Positions 9,660 through 20,829 of a DNA stretch of 64,000 bases are shown one piece after another (within the stretch, counting starts at the first letter, position 1; every line of letters begins with the position of its first letter). The notes under the pieces were generated by a model. That model did not search any database. It was not told the origin of the DNA and saw only the letters and a list, made by a program, of their open reading frames with translations. This stretch comes from Tretioscincus oriximinensis. Lineage: Eukaryota > Chordata > Lepidosauria > Squamata > Gymnophthalmidae. The translations under genes were made by a program, and so were the position numbers. Where the stretch lies: the NCBI GenBank assembly GCA_022410635.1, contig JAJVDF010000216.1, forward strand, positions 1,695,800 through 1,759,799, given 5' to 3'.

Positions 9660-10835
9660 TAACTTTAGCAGGGACACCTCACACCTCCAGTTATTTAGGG
9701 CCTTTTAAGTTAAAGTCAACACCTCAAATTGGGCTCGGTAGCGGATGGGCAGCCAGTGCAGCTCTTTCAAGACCGCTGTGATGTGTGTCTGGCTAGTTGT
9801 CTGCATCAGCAGTCTAGCTGCTGCATTCTGCACCAGCTGCATCTTCTGAACCATTTTCAAGGGTAGACCCATATAAAGCGCATTATAATAGTCGAATCTG
9901 GAAGTTACCAGAGTATGGATTACTGTGGCTAGAACATCCCTGTTCAGAAGTGGCCGTAACTGGCGAACCAGGTGTAACTGGAAGTAGGCACTCCTGGCCA
10001 CTGCCTCCAGCTGATTTTCAAGTGTCAGTGCAGAGTCCAGAAGCACCCCAAGATTTCACACCCGTCCCCTATAGGATAATTCTACCCCACCAAGGACAGG
10101 TGCCTCCCCACTTCATGAACCCGGGATGCTCCGACACATAGCACCTCCATCTTGTCTGGATTCAGCTTCAATTTATTGGCACCCATCCAGCCCATCACTG
10201 CCACCAGGCAACTGTCAAGCACTTCAACTGCCTCTCCTGATTCAGATGGAACAGAGAGATAGAGCTGAGTGTCATCTGCGTATTGATGACACTTTATTCC
10301 AAATCTCCTGATGACCTCTCCCAGCGGCTTCATATAGATATCGAACTGCATGGCAGAGGGGATCAACCCCTGAGGAACCCCACAAGTGAGCTCCCAGGGT
10401 GTTGGGTAAGACTCCCCCATCAACACTCTCTGGAAACGGCCTTGGAGATAGGAGCAGAACTACTGCAATGCATTGCCACCAACTCCTAAACTCCTTAGNC
10501 TCTCCAGGAGGATACCATGGTCATGGTATCAAAAGCCGCTGAAAGCTCCAGGAGAACCAACAGGGTCACATTGCCCCCATATTTCTCCCAAAGTAAGTCA
10601 TCAACTAGGGCGACTAAGGCGGTTTCCATGCCATGACTAGGCCTGATGCCAGATTGAAATGGGTCTAGATAATCTGCTTCTTCCAAGCATGCCTGCAGCT
10701 GAACAGCNACAGCCCTCTCCATTATCGTGCCCAGAAAGGGTATGTTGGCCACTGGGTGATAGTTGTTTAACTCTTCTGGGTCCAGAGAAGGCTTCTTGAG
10801 GAGAGGGAGCACCACCGCTTTTTTAAGAGCCTTTA
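9660..10835 (-). mobile_element. L2/CR1-group LINE reverse transcriptase (minus, broken)
   Basis: Minus-strand frames, read from 10815 down, give PLLKKPSLDPEELNNYHPVA, then FQSGIRPSHGMETALVALVD, LLELSAAFDT, LTCGVPQGLIPSAMQFDIYM, and HQYADDTQLYLSVPSES with the catalytic YADD box, then NKLKLNPDK and LVTSRFDYYNALYMGLPLK. Together these are the fingers, palm and thumb blocks of a non-LTR reverse transcriptase. Frameshifts separate the blocks, so the copy is not functional. Confidence 0.88.
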
Positions 10836-11250
10836 TAAGGCCTTAAAAGGCTTGGGCCCCAAATTTTAGAAGGGAACATCATCTGCCATAGTTATTTGAT
10901 TGTACCTTAAGATCTGCCAATGAAACCCTCTTGACAATCCCACCACTTTCAGTCATCAAAGGTGTTGAGAATGCATTGGAGAGCCTTCTCTGTGGTTATG
11001 GAATTGTCTTTCTCCTGAGGTGCTTCAGGCACGTACACTGGATGAGTTTAGATACAGTACCTGATGAAGATCGACCTGTTCTCCTGGGCTTTTTGCTGAG
11101 TTCACTGTAGCCTTTCTGCTTACAGGTAATGTCAGCATGTTAACTGTCCTGTTTTAGTTTTTTTTAATAATTCTTTGCTATGATTCAGCCTGAGACTCTT
11201 AGGAATACGTTGAAATATAAATATGAGTAAATAAGTAAATAAATACTAGT
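10836..11250 (+). repeat. LINE 3' end (plus), head to head with the previous copy
   Basis: Runs from AAAGGCTTGGGCCCCAAATT to a tail of AAATATAAATATGAGTAAATAAG repeats. The blocks GAGAGCCTTCTCTGTGGTTA and the A-rich tail match the 3' ends at 56855–57310 and 63530–64000. Confidence 0.6.
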
Positions 11251-11654
11251 CAGCTCTTTGCTGAAACCAGAAGCTGTGTCAGCATCCCAAGTGGTGAATT
11301 TCAAAAGCCCCCAGATATTACTCCAATCTTTATATTGTCCTGGCAAAGAATCTTTAACCTAAGATGATCACACTTCTTCTCCCTTGTCAGAGGATCATAC
11401 CTCTACTATTTTCTTCTTAGTTATGTGTTCACATCCGCTGCTTTCCTTGCCTTTGCTTGTCTAACAATCATTTGTAAATTTCCTTCATTCTGTTCCAGGA
11501 CAAGCTGTGTGCACTTTGTGTGTGGGATTCTGTAAATACTGTAAGAAAAGGCTGTTGGACTACTAGATTGGTCACTGGCCTGATCAAGCAAGCAGTTCCC
11601 TTGTTAGGACCTTCTCCTCACTTTCCCTCACGTCTAGTGTTATTCTTAACCTCT

Positions 11655-11745
11655 GCACCACTGTGTCTCTACNTGTAGATTACGTCAGGATCCGTTTGGG
11701 GCCTCCCATAGTCTACAATAGGTGGATGGCAAGAGTTGAGCTGTT
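11655..11745. repeat. Palindromic repeat family A fragment
   Basis: GCCTCCCATAGTCTACAATAG followed by GTGGATGGCA corresponds to the right half of family A. The left arm is reduced to TGTAGATTACGTCAGGATCC. Confidence 0.4.
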
Positions 11746-12139
11746 GAATGTTTACCTTTTCCTTCTGTTTGATAAGCCCAACTGAGCAGCAACTGTGTGA
11801 AACAGAAGGCTGTGTTCCCATTGGTCAATGGCTCCTCTGATGTTCTTATGTACTTAAACCAGAGATATAATAATTACCAGGGAGATAACACAACTATTTT
11901 GTAAGTCAGTTTAAGCTGCACCTTCTGGTCTGCCCCACAATCCAAAGGCTCATGTCAGTTTACTCCTATTTAAACAAGAATCAAGGGCAGTCACAGCGCT
12001 GTCTGCCCCTTAAGGCTTGCCTCTATTGCTTTGTCACTCTCCTAATTAATCTAAAGGAAACATTTTACCACTACAATTACTTTCCCCACATTTTTTCACC
12101 CAACAAATGCCACTTTTATGCATACTGAATGAGTTGATT

Positions 12140-13135
12140 AGGAAAATGCTATAGATCTCAGGAATGCATTTGACAGTACAATCCTTGGAAAAAAAATCAA
12201 ATATGTTATTGACAAGGCAACTATTAAAGTGACTCCTAATAGGCTTAGTGATCACAATGCAACTGTGAGAATGCAGAAGGCTATTATAGTGCGGTTCAAC
12301 ATTTTTATAAATTACTTGACAANGGAATTTACAGAAAACTTAATAAATTTGCCAGTGACATAAACTAGGAANGATTGCCAACAATAAGGAATAGAGAGAA
12401 TACAAAAAGACCTAAACAAGTTTGAACAGTTAACAGAAACTAATATAATAATATTTAACAGGGAAATGCAAGGGCCTATATATGGGAAAGAAAAATGAAA
12501 ATAGCACATATTGTCTGAGAGGAATCTCGCTGAGGTGAGCAGCTGCACATGGGAAAAGGACCTGGTTAAATTTGTAGGTCACAGACGGAACACGATGAGT
12601 CAACAGTGTGAAACAGCTGCAAAAAGGCAAGCACCCCCTGAGATGTATGAAGAGGAGCACAGAATCTAAATTACACAAAGTAATTATTGTTTTCTATTTT
12701 GCTTTGGTCAGGCCTCATTGGGAGTAGTGTGTCCAGTCATTAAATCAGTTTAAAAAAGGATATTGACAGATGAGCAGGTTTGAAGGAGAGCTACCAAGAT
12801 GCAAGATCGGATTACAAATTTTAATTTTTCTGAATCACTCTATCACAACAGATCAAAGGATTCTGTGACAATAGATCAAAAGTAATTTGATTTTCAAAGA
12901 AAATTACAATTAAGAAGCCCCCCCAAAAAATTTCCACTGTCTAGGAACCTCCACTGTGGTTAATGTGGCACTCCAAAATTGTGTGTGATTTGGATAGTTT
13001 AATGATTTAGGGATGTTTAACCTGCCAAAGGAAAGACTTAGAGGAGACTTAAGATGTTGAGTAATTGTTTGAGATAGAATGCTTGACTAGATGGGCTGTG
13101 TCCTGTCNCATCAGGACTCTTGCTATGTTCTTATG
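12140..13135 (+). repeat. CR1-type LINE, 3' third, heavily decayed
   Basis: Recognisable CR1 blocks in order: TTTGCCAGTGACATAAACTA, ACATGGGAAAAGGACCTGG, GTGTGAAACAGCTGCAAAAA, TGACTAGATGGGCTGTG, ending CTATGTTCTTATG. Many stops; no frame survives. Confidence 0.7.
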
Positions 13136-13603
13136 AACCAGAACATATCTATGTGTTGATTTAGCAGGCTCTCTATTCTGTTGTTCTGTTCTTCTGATCC
13201 CCATTTAAAGCAAGCAGAAAAGCACTTAGCAACACCGCTGAGGTCCCTTATAATCTACACAGTGCTTCCTCAATAGTTAACTGAGAAGCTGAGAGATGTT
13301 ATAGTGTGTTGCTTGAGAGCAAAGCTACTATCAGGCAGGTCAGTTTGCATGATCTAACTGCAAATTCAGCAAAGATCTATGGAGTTAGGCAGCAGTGTCC
13401 TTTATTGCCTTCTATTCAGCTATCAATACTTATGCAATGAGCTATCCAATGGCCTCCATTCCCCTTTGCCATAGTTGTTGCTGGATTCTGTTCAAGTATT
13501 TCTTGTTTGCTTATAAGGGGATTTTTTTTTGCTCCTATTTGCTCATCAGGTGAATTAGAAGCAAATACACCTTGCTTGGATTCCTGACACACTGACAGAA
13601 AAG

Positions 13604-13775
13604 ATGAAGCTTGCAATGACAGGGGCTGCTCTCTTCTCTCACCCTTTCTGGTTCCTTTGCTCTTTGGTGCAGTTTGTGATTCTCTGGGCGAGGAAGAAGC
13701 AATGCGTGTGGAGCCCAGAAGCCTGCCATGTGAACCTGGTAGGGAAGACGGCGCTTGTCACTGGAGCCAACTCTG
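13604..13775 (+). CDS. Short-chain dehydrogenase/reductase (DHRS13/RDH-like), exon 1
   Basis: First of six exons of a complete plus-strand gene coding for 354 aa. The start is ATG 13604; a second in-frame ATG at 13616 is also possible. Residues 9–29 form a hydrophobic helix followed by basic residues (ARKKQ), a signal-anchor as in microsomal retinol dehydrogenases. The exon ends within the Rossmann cofactor loop TGANSGIGK (residues 53–61) at the donor ACTCTG|gtgagt. The assembled protein has the full SDR set: TGxxxGIG, NNAG (132–135), tetrad Asn155, Ser183, Tyr207, Lys211, and SPGVVRT. Family role: NAD(P)(H)-dependent oxidation or reduction of retinoids, steroids or lipid aldehydes at the ER membrane. 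The C-terminal block GKYFDSNCH...VWDALEKLSGL most resembles DHRS13, but RDH11/12-type paralogues are not excluded, and the substrate is not known. No CpG island lies upstream. Confidence 0.92.
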
Positions 13776-14049
13776 GTGAGTGACAGCTACCTTACAGAAA
13801 CTGACCCATGGAGCAATGTGACGGTTAGACAAGTGGCCTCTCTGGAAAATTGCTGTCTAGGCAACTGGTTTCCTGATTCACAAAGCAGAGACTGCAAAAC
13901 TTCATCTTGGAATTTCATGAGGAATGATAGAAAAATATAGCTCAGAGGAAGGAAGAAATGCAGGCAAGGCAGAAAGAAAAATCTAGTTGGGAAAAAAGTA
14001 CTTACTGTCCCATCACTTTTAGCAATATCTGCAGCTAGACTCCATGGGC

Positions 14050-14310
14050 CATCCATAGACTCAGCTTGAATACTTCAAGACAGGACTACACAGGTTTATG
14101 GACAACAAGGGTATAAATGGGTACTAGGATGGAGCAACAGGTAGTGCTTCTGAAATGCCATTTGCAGGGAGTCATGAACAGGTGCATATTTTGCTTTCCT
14201 CTATTCAGGCTACCCAGGTGCATCTGGTGAGCTTCTGAATGAGACAGAATGCTGGACTAGATGNGTTCTGGCCTGATCCAGTATNGCTCTTCTTATGGTC
14301 ATCTGAACAA
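14050..14310 (+). repeat. CR1-type LINE 3' end
   Basis: GGTTTATGGACAACAAGGG, GGATGGAGCAACAGGTAGTG, AATGCTGGACTAGATGNGTT and a CTCTTCTTATGGTC end match the 3' block shared with 19200–19486, 57900–58140 and others. Confidence 0.75.
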
Positions 14311-15209
14311 TGGGCTTTCTTGCACTCTCTGGGNAGAGGCACCCAATGCTACTATATTAGCATGCAGCAGTCCCAGAGTACACAAGTCTGCCTCCACAGT
14401 AGGCTCTTATATTTGTAAGGGGCAATCACTGGTAGGGTCATGTGTTCTTATGCTTGTCCTCTTCTGGCTTTAATACCCCAGGGAATGAAACAATTTACTG
14501 CCCTAGTGCAGAATGCAGCAGCTAAAATACTGTCTGGGACTGCTGGCTGGCTGAACAAAACCACAATGATTGTCAGTTTGTAATCATGTTCAAAAAGTAA
14601 ATATTAACCTGTAGGGCTCTAAAATAGATTGGACCTCACACTAAATGCTAAAGTGTGACATTCAAAATCCTAAAGTGTGACATTATGAAACCACCATAAC
14701 TGTTGGAAATTCAGGATGAAAAGCAGCTGCAAAAATTATAAAATAATTATAAATCATGACTGTGTATGGTATGGGCCAATGCTGACTTCAAAAGTCCTTA
14801 TTAAAATGATCCAAACTGGGCCCACAATTGCGAAGGCTGCTCTGACGGTTGGCGTGGATTAGTAATGAAAACTGATGCAGGAGGAATATATTCAACAACA
14901 ACAAAAATGTATTTATTAATACAGGTACTATAAAGTTTGTATTAAAATATTGTCTCATGGTAAAAGAGAGAGAACCCAAGACACACCTGCTAGTAAGTAA
15001 ACATATTAACAAACCCTATCTGATATAACAGTTCAGTCTGTCTTTTACTGAACATTCTATGGTGCCAGGGCAGTTACTTCCTGCTTCCTTCATCCATAGA
15101 TCTAGAAAAATAAGCANTGATGTTTCCACATAGCACTCCAGATTTCATGGCAGGCCTACATGAAAACAAGTGACAGCTTCTCATTCAAAAACAATAGCTT
15201 CTCAGTCAC

Positions 15210-15860
15210 CTAATATGGGGGGAAACTAATAAACTTTCCTGATGACACAAAGGTAGGAGGAGTTGCTGGCACTAGAGAAGAGAAAGAGTATTCAAACAGA
15301 TCTAGATGGCGAGCTTGAACAGTAGGCTGAAACTATTAGAATTATATTTAAGAGGGAGAAATGGAAGGTAACATTGTGGGGAAAAACCCCAACCAAATAT
15401 GAATGTGTGCATCTGACNGAGCAGCAGCACATGTGAAAAGGATCCTCCTGGGTATACTGGTAGATCTACAGAGTGACTATGAGTAAAAAGTGTGAAACAG
15501 CTGCAAAAAAGGCAATCCTGGGAAGGATTATCCCAGATTTTATTTGGTAACTCTAGAGCATAAAAAAGGAGAGCACTGAATTCAGGAAGATAAGAGATGT
15601 ACTAGTAGAAACAACGGGATGAAACTGCAAGGGAGTAGATTTAGATTAGATATCAGAAAAAACTTTCTAACAGTCAAGGTGGTAAACCAGTGGAACAGAT
15701 TGCCACAAGAGGTGATGAGTTTGCCTTCACTGGAAGTCTTCAAACGGAGGCTGGACAGCCATCTGTCTGGGATGGTTTAACGAATCCTGCATTGAGCAAG
15801 GGGTTGGACCCAATGATCCTGGAGGTCCCTTCCAACTCTATAATTCTATGATTCTGAGCT
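15210..15860 (+). repeat. CR1-type LINE 3' end with ATTCTATG tail
   Basis: CTTTCCTGATGACACAAAGG, AACAACGGGATGAAACTGCA, GAGCAAGGGGTTGGACCCAA and GGAGGTCCCTTCCAACTCTA, then TAATTCTATGATTCTGAG. The 8-base ATTCTATG tail is diagnostic of the CR1 clade. Confidence 0.85.
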
Positions 15861-15911
15861 GAAACGTATCTATCAAGGTCAAGATAATGACACCCTATGT
15901 ACCACTTGCAG

Positions 15912-16151
15912 GGATTGGCAAAGCTGTTGCCCTGGACCTAGCACACAGAAATGCCCGCACTATCCTCGCATGTCGCAACAAGGATGCAGGACAGGCAGCA
16001 CTGGAGGAGATCAGGCAGAAAACAGGGAATCCCAATGTGCACCTGCAACTCCTGGACGTGAGTTCCATGGAATCTGTGCGTGGCTTTGCAGATNGGTTTC
16101 TGAAAGAGGAGAAATGCCTGGATATCCTGGTCAATAATGCTGGCGTTTCAG
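15912..16151 (+). CDS. SDR (DHRS13/RDH-like), exon 2
   Basis: Acceptor cacttgcag, donor GTTTCAG|gtaacc; 240 bases, phase 1 at both ends. Codes residues 58–137: the end of the Rossmann glycine motif (GIGK), the cofactor-specificity strand ILACRNKD, the acidic LLDVSSMESV strand end, and LVNNAGVS. An Arg after the second strand (ACRNK) is typical of NADPH-preferring members. One ambiguous base (16094) gives an unknown residue 119. Confidence 0.93.
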
Positions 16152-16279
16152 GTAACCAATGTGTGTTCAAAGAGTGATATGCAGGCCTGCAAGGACATTT
16201 GGGTAAAGGCAAATAGCTTGNAAGCAGGGGCATAACTATCATAGGACCCAGTGGGTCCAGCCATTTGTAAAATATATTA

Positions 16280-16960
16280 AATTAATGGAGACTGTCCCCC
16301 ACCATCTCCCATAGTAACCAGGAAACCACACCAAGATTGATGAAGCAGATAAAGAACATTTAATAGAACCCTCGAGTAAGATAGACAATGAAGGGCGGAA
16401 AAGGGGAAAGGACAATCCTGCAGGCTCAGGTGTCTGCAAAGGTGGAGGCACACAGTATAACGTAAACACCCCTACTTTTATACTCCATAATAGGCAACTA
16501 TTGCCCTCCAACTTTAATTGGTCATTCTCTGATCATGGCCAGTTCTCACCCAATCATGAACTGCCAGGTAATCAGCATCATGCAAGCTGTTCATATTACA
16601 GATAGAGCCAGTCAATCACTGAATTGACCTTTCAACTCCCAGAAACAAGTTCTTTGTTAGCTGAGCTCCTTTGTTCACTCATCTCTTCGGTACTTCTTAT
16701 CTTGTTGCAAACCCCCATCAAAATGTACAGCTTGTCCCCTGGCTAACTGCTGGGTCCATTTCTCTGGTTAGAGGCCTGCTTTCTCCCTTATTTTCTACAC
16801 TACAAGTTTTCCTTGATTATGCAGCTGACACCTAAGGATTTTAATAGTTCCTTCACTCAGTGCCATTAACGTTATCACCCTTTTCTCAAGATTGATTGAT
16901 CATTGGAAATTCAACATCCACGCTCTATTTCTCAACAAAAAATACATTTAAAAATTAAAT
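16280..16960 (-). repeat. Candidate LTR-like segment (unresolved)
   Basis: A roughly 680-base segment with no coding frames and a different base texture from its flanks. On the minus strand it has an ATTAAA near 16360 and a pyrimidine-rich start. This could be a solo LTR or another retroelement end; I see no target duplication or primer-binding site, so the call is weak. Confidence 0.25.
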
Positions 16961-17094
16961 TTTCAGGTCCTCAGGATCCCACTTCATTTATCTGCCCTGG
17001 TGCCCCCGGAGGCTAGCTATACTACTGCTCAGAAGGAAGAGTGTTCATCCCTTAAACTCCTCCCTTAATCTAGNAAGGGATTTTAGTAGCACAT

Positions 17095-17183
17095 TTAAGA
17101 ACTAACAAGAAAAAGGTAGGTGGTATGAGCTTTTGTAGACAAGTCTACTTGCTAAGGATTAACTGCCTAGGGACAGTCTGTAT
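17095..17183. repeat. Family C repeat, left part (interrupted by hAT)
   Basis: AACTAACAAGAAAAAGGTAG, TGAGCTTTTGTAGACAAGTC and CTAGGGACAGTCTGTAT match the more complete copy at 22500–22690. The continuation resumes at 17622. Confidence 0.6.
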
Positions 17184-17621
17184 CAGTGATGGTGAACCTT
17201 TTGAGCTCAGTGTGTTAAAATTAAAATAAAAACCTAGAAAAATCTAACTTATATCTAGAAATATAATTTTGTGATATTTGTAGCTCCAGTCTAGTAAAAA
17301 AAAGTGGTATACTTTTGCTATATGTATTTATTAAAGAAGCAAAAACAAATAATTCTTTACATTAGTGAATTTTTGTTGCTGAATTTCATTTGCTACATCT
17401 TCAATTGAGGGTTGGTATTTTGTACACTTCAAGCCCAAGCAAGCACTACAAATTTCCTCTGTCAGTTGGGTTCTTTTATTGGTTCTAACGCAGTGATTTT
17501 TTTCTTCACTTTTAAAAAAATGAATTAATTATTAAATAAATCAAGGTGGTGGTGTGTTGCCCAAAATGTTTTGGTGTTTCACCTTTGAGTTGACATGTGT
17601 TTCATAGGTTCGCCATCACTG
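17184..17621. mobile_element. Non-autonomous hAT element, 438 bp
   Basis: Ends CAGTGATGGTGAACCTTTTG and TAGGTTCGCCATCACTG are inverted. The flanks GTCTGTAT (17176–17183) and GTCTATAT (17622–17629) form an 8-bp target duplication with one mismatch. There is no transposase frame. Confidence 0.85.
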
Positions 17622-17689
17622 GTCTATATATAGCAGACTAAGTGCTAGAAATAACAGTAAATGTGGGTGTGGGTGATTAGATTAAGTAG

Positions 17690-18110
17690 AGAGTTAATCC
17701 TTATAAGTGGAAAGCAGTTCCTGGGGGAAAGAGGTGCAATTAGATAAAAGTATTGCAGTCAAATATAAGGTATTCAATAAATTTGCTTGTGCAACAAAGT
17801 GGATGAAGAAACAATGACTGTTTGAGTCAGCCAACTGGAGGGAATTTTGATGGGTATGGCAGATATTTAATAGAACAACTAAAATCGACAGCCACACCTC
17901 TAGTATGGGGCTGGAAGGATAGAGCGAAGTGGATAATTCATAATTGGATGAGTGCTCTTAAGAGTTGATATGTGCATTTGATGGCTGGGACATTTGAGGT
18001 AGTTTTTCACTAGCAAGGTTTTCCATCGCTCTGAATATCCCTTAATTACTCTGACCTGTGAGCCAATCTGACATGTGGGAAGTGCCTGCTTCTGGTGCAA
18101 CAGCTTTTGT
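17690..18110 (+). repeat. L1-like LINE 3' fragment
   Basis: ATGAAGAAACAATGACTGTT, GACAGATATTTAATAGAACA-like and GGGGCTGGAAGGATAG blocks recur at 19840–20270 with the same order. They resemble the C-terminal end of an L1-type second reading frame, but are too decayed to translate. Confidence 0.45.
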
Positions 18111-18214
18111 AGCACCTCACCTCATAGCATGATCAATGAAGAGATAAGATGTAAGAGTTACATCAAATACAAGCGTTTATTCAGGCCAGAATAATGGGCA
18201 TCAAGCAAAGTGTT

Positions 18215-19486
18215 GACACAAAGCCTCATAAAGAGTCTCACAGTGATCCTGGAAATTATAGACCACTCAGTTTAACTTCTGTTCCAGCTAAAGCTTTCCT
18301 GAATGAAACTTAGCATGGCTCCTACAAAGGTGAATCATGCCTTGTAAACTTTTTAGCATTCTTTGACAGTGTTAATAAACATGTGGCTAAAGGGGATCTG
18401 GTTGATATTGTCTATCTAGACTTTCAGAAGTCTTTTGATAAAGTCCCTTATCAAAGGGTCCTATAAATGCTCCACAGTCCATAAGAGGACTGACATTGTG
18501 CTAGATTAGAAACTGGCTAAAGGCAGAAAACAGAAGTAGTTGTGAATGGACAGTACTCTGGGTGGAAGGAGGTAAAAAGTGGAGTACTGGGACCTCTCAT
18601 GCACATTGTGGCAAAGAACCCAATTACACCTATCAACTGATGGGAACCAAGCTTTCTGTGATGGAGCATGAAAAAGATCTTGGGGTGTTGGCTGACAGTT
18701 CAATGAAGGTATCAACCCAGTGTGCAGCAGCAGCAAAACAGGCAAATTCCAAGTTGGGCATAATTAGGAAAGGAATTGAAAACAAGTCAGCAAATGTTGT
18801 TTTGCCTCTTTGTAAATCTGTGGTGAGGCCACATTTGGAATACTGTTTACAATTCTGGTCACCACATCTCAAAAAAGATACCATAGAACTAAAGGAAGTG
18901 CAGAAAAGGGGAACAAGAATGATCAAGGGACTGGAACACTTCCCTTATGAAATCCAGCTGCCAATGTCTGGACCTGTTCATCCTCGAAAGACAGTGTTTG
19001 AGAAGTAATCTGCTTGAAATGTACAAAATCATGCATGAGATGGATAAGGTGAATACAGAAAAAAATATTTTCTCTATCATATAACACTAGGACCAGGGGG
19101 CATTCCTTGAAACGGATGGTCAGAAGAGTGAGAACAGACAAGGGAAAGTATTTTTTCACCCAGAAGATCATCGGCCTTTGGAATTTATTTCCAGAAGTGT
19201 GGTGGTAGCTGGCAGCCTGGATAGTTTTAAGACAGGATTAGATAGGTTTATGGACAGCAAGGGTGTACATAGCTACTAGGGTAGATCATTTGGTGCTGCC
19301 TCTGGGAAGGAGCAACAGGCAGTACTTCTGAAATACCATTTGAAAGGAGTTGAGAACAGGTACATAGTTTGTCTTCTTCTGTTCAGATTGCTCAGGTGCA
19401 ATTGGTGGGCCTCTTTGTGAGACAGAATGCTGGATTAGATGGGCTCTTGCCCGATTCATCAGGGCTCCTCTTATGTTCTTATCAAA
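18215..19486 (+). mobile_element. CR1 LINE 3' part with reverse-transcriptase remnant
   Basis: Translated blocks include LVDIVYLDFQKSFDKVPYQR (palm domain) and, in one 148-codon frame at 18562–19008, HEKDLGVLADSSMKVSTQ, VVRPHLEYCLQFWSPHLKKD and QKRGTRMIKGLEHFPYE, the classic CR1 C-terminal motifs. The 3' untranslated block ends GCTCCTCTTATGTTCTTAT. It is the longest CR1 copy here; stops upstream show it is dead. Confidence 0.88.
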
Positions 19487-19495
19487 TGCAAAATA

Positions 19496-19573
19496 TACTG
19501 TTCAAAACAATTAAGAGAATACTTTAACATAACAGTGTAACACTAAGTGTTCCCTTAATTGTTTTGAGTAGTA
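19496..19573. mobile_element. 78-bp Tc1/mariner-type palindromic MITE
   Basis: Starts TACTGTTCAAAACAATTAAG and ends in the inverted TTAATTGTTTTGAGTAGTA, flanked by TA at 19494–19495 and 19574–19575, as expected for Tc1/mariner insertions. A copy of the same length is at 24668–24745. Confidence 0.8.
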
Positions 19574-19619
19574 TACTTGTTTCGATATTAGGATTCAGAA
19601 TTGAATATGTCATAAGAGA

Positions 19620-19740
19620 ATATATTGTTTGTTTATTTATTTACATTTATATTCTGCCCTATACCCAAAGGTCTCAGGGCCAATCACAATAAAATGGTAA
19701 AAAAGATTAAAGTAGATCAATTTAAAATACAATTAAAGGC
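19620..19740 (-). repeat. LINE 3' tail (minus)
   Basis: TTTATTTATTTACATTTATA, ATTCTGCCCTATACC and AAGGTCTCAGGGCCAATCAC are the inverted tail of an L2/CR1-group LINE, also seen at 5245 and 62690. Confidence 0.6.
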
Positions 19741-19839
19741 ATTTCGGGGATGAAAATTACTAGAATTCAGGAGATTAAATTTAAGTTAACATGAGTTTAT
19801 ATAGGACACCCATCCCATTAGCACAATCTATGCTAACTG

Positions 19840-20270
19840 ATGACATTGTAATCCATGTTGTGATTATTTTCATATGTGGTGGTACTGCCAAAACATTCAG
19901 CAGTATTGTGAGATCATTCAAAATATAATAAATGTAATCGTACCACGAACAATAAAATGGATGAAGAAACAATGGCTGTTTTGAAGAATATGACAGTTAT
20001 TTAACAGAACAACAAAAATGGCAACAGATTCCTGATATGGGGCTGGAAAGTTAGTGCAAAATGGATAATTCATAATTGGATAAGATAAGTGGTAGAAAGT
20101 ATTCAATTCAAAATGGTATTAAGAGTGAAGGAGACAAATAATGGGGATCCAAACCAGGAATGGGATAAAGTTAAAATGGAAGCATCTGATGGGTAGATGA
20201 AAAGCAGGATCTGGTTGTAATTTTTTTAAGTGTATGATAAATAGATATCAGAATGGATGGGGTGGGGGCA
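19840..20270 (+). repeat. L1-like LINE 3' fragment
   Basis: Shares GGATGAAGAAACAATGGCTG, TGATATGGGGCTGGAAAG and GGATAATTCATAATTGGATA with 17690–18110. No open frame. Confidence 0.45.
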
Positions 20271-20496
20271 TAGGGTCATTTGTCAATGTTAGTGTGTAGG
20301 ATGATTGTAAAAAAATGGGAAGTAGAAAACCTTCATAAAGGCCCTATATATTCCTCCAGAACCAGGGATGTTTATCAAGACCGTATTCTGTTTTAGCCTT
20401 ACATGCCATCCTGAGCCTTATGGGCAGGATGGGAAATGTATAAAAGCATCCCTTTTCACATCCAGTACTTTCTCTTCCTGATATCTCCCTCTCTAG

Positions 20497-20586
20497 GTCT
20501 GCCACATGCATTCACTCCTGAGGGCCTGCAAGTGACATATGCCACCAATGTCTTGGGACCCTTCCTTCTCACCAACCTGCTGTTGG
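20497..20586 (+). CDS. SDR (DHRS13/RDH-like), exon 3
   Basis: Acceptor tccctctctag, donor CTGTTGG|gtaagg; 90 bases, phase 1 at both ends. Codes residues 138–167, GLPHAFTPEGLQVTYATNVL and GPFLLTNLLL. Asn155 in NVLG corresponds to the Asn of the SDR catalytic tetrad. The spacing from NNAG to this Asn (19 residues) equals that of RDH12. Confidence 0.93.
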
Positions 20587-20675
20587 GTAAGGCCCCCAAA
20601 CCCCTCAGCTTCTCACTCTGAGACTTGTTAATGGGGAGTTAGGTCAGCTCCTTTATTCTACTGGCATGAAGAACT

Positions 20676-20829
20676 TTTACGCATATGGTTATACCTTTAA
20701 TGTGTATAGAAGATTGGACTTTTCATCAGGTGAAACTTCTAATACCTGCAGCATCTGGACGGAAAATCACTTGTTCACACCTATTAAAGGGGCAAACTTC
20801 TATGCTGGATTTTATCCGGTAATCCTATG
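20676..20829. repeat. Palindromic repeat family B copy
   Basis: CTTTAATGTGTATAGAAG...CTTTTCATCAGGTG, then CACCTATTAAAGGGGCAAAC, TTCTATGCTGGATTTTATCC and GGTAATCC. The right end fits the family consensus well; the left is eroded. Confidence 0.6.

Larger units (their letters stand above)
13776..15911. other. SDR intron 1 filled with LINE remnants
   Basis: Holds CR1 3' ends at 14050–14310 (ACTAGATGNGTTCTGGCCTGA) and 15210–15860, and a short LINE 3' block at 14490–14560. Nothing coding between them is supported. Confidence 0.6.

Noticed and set aside
18562..19008. A 148-codon frame that could be taken for a gene
   Set aside because: Its motifs (HEKDLGVLADS, VVRPHLEYC) are the CR1 reverse-transcriptase C-terminus.
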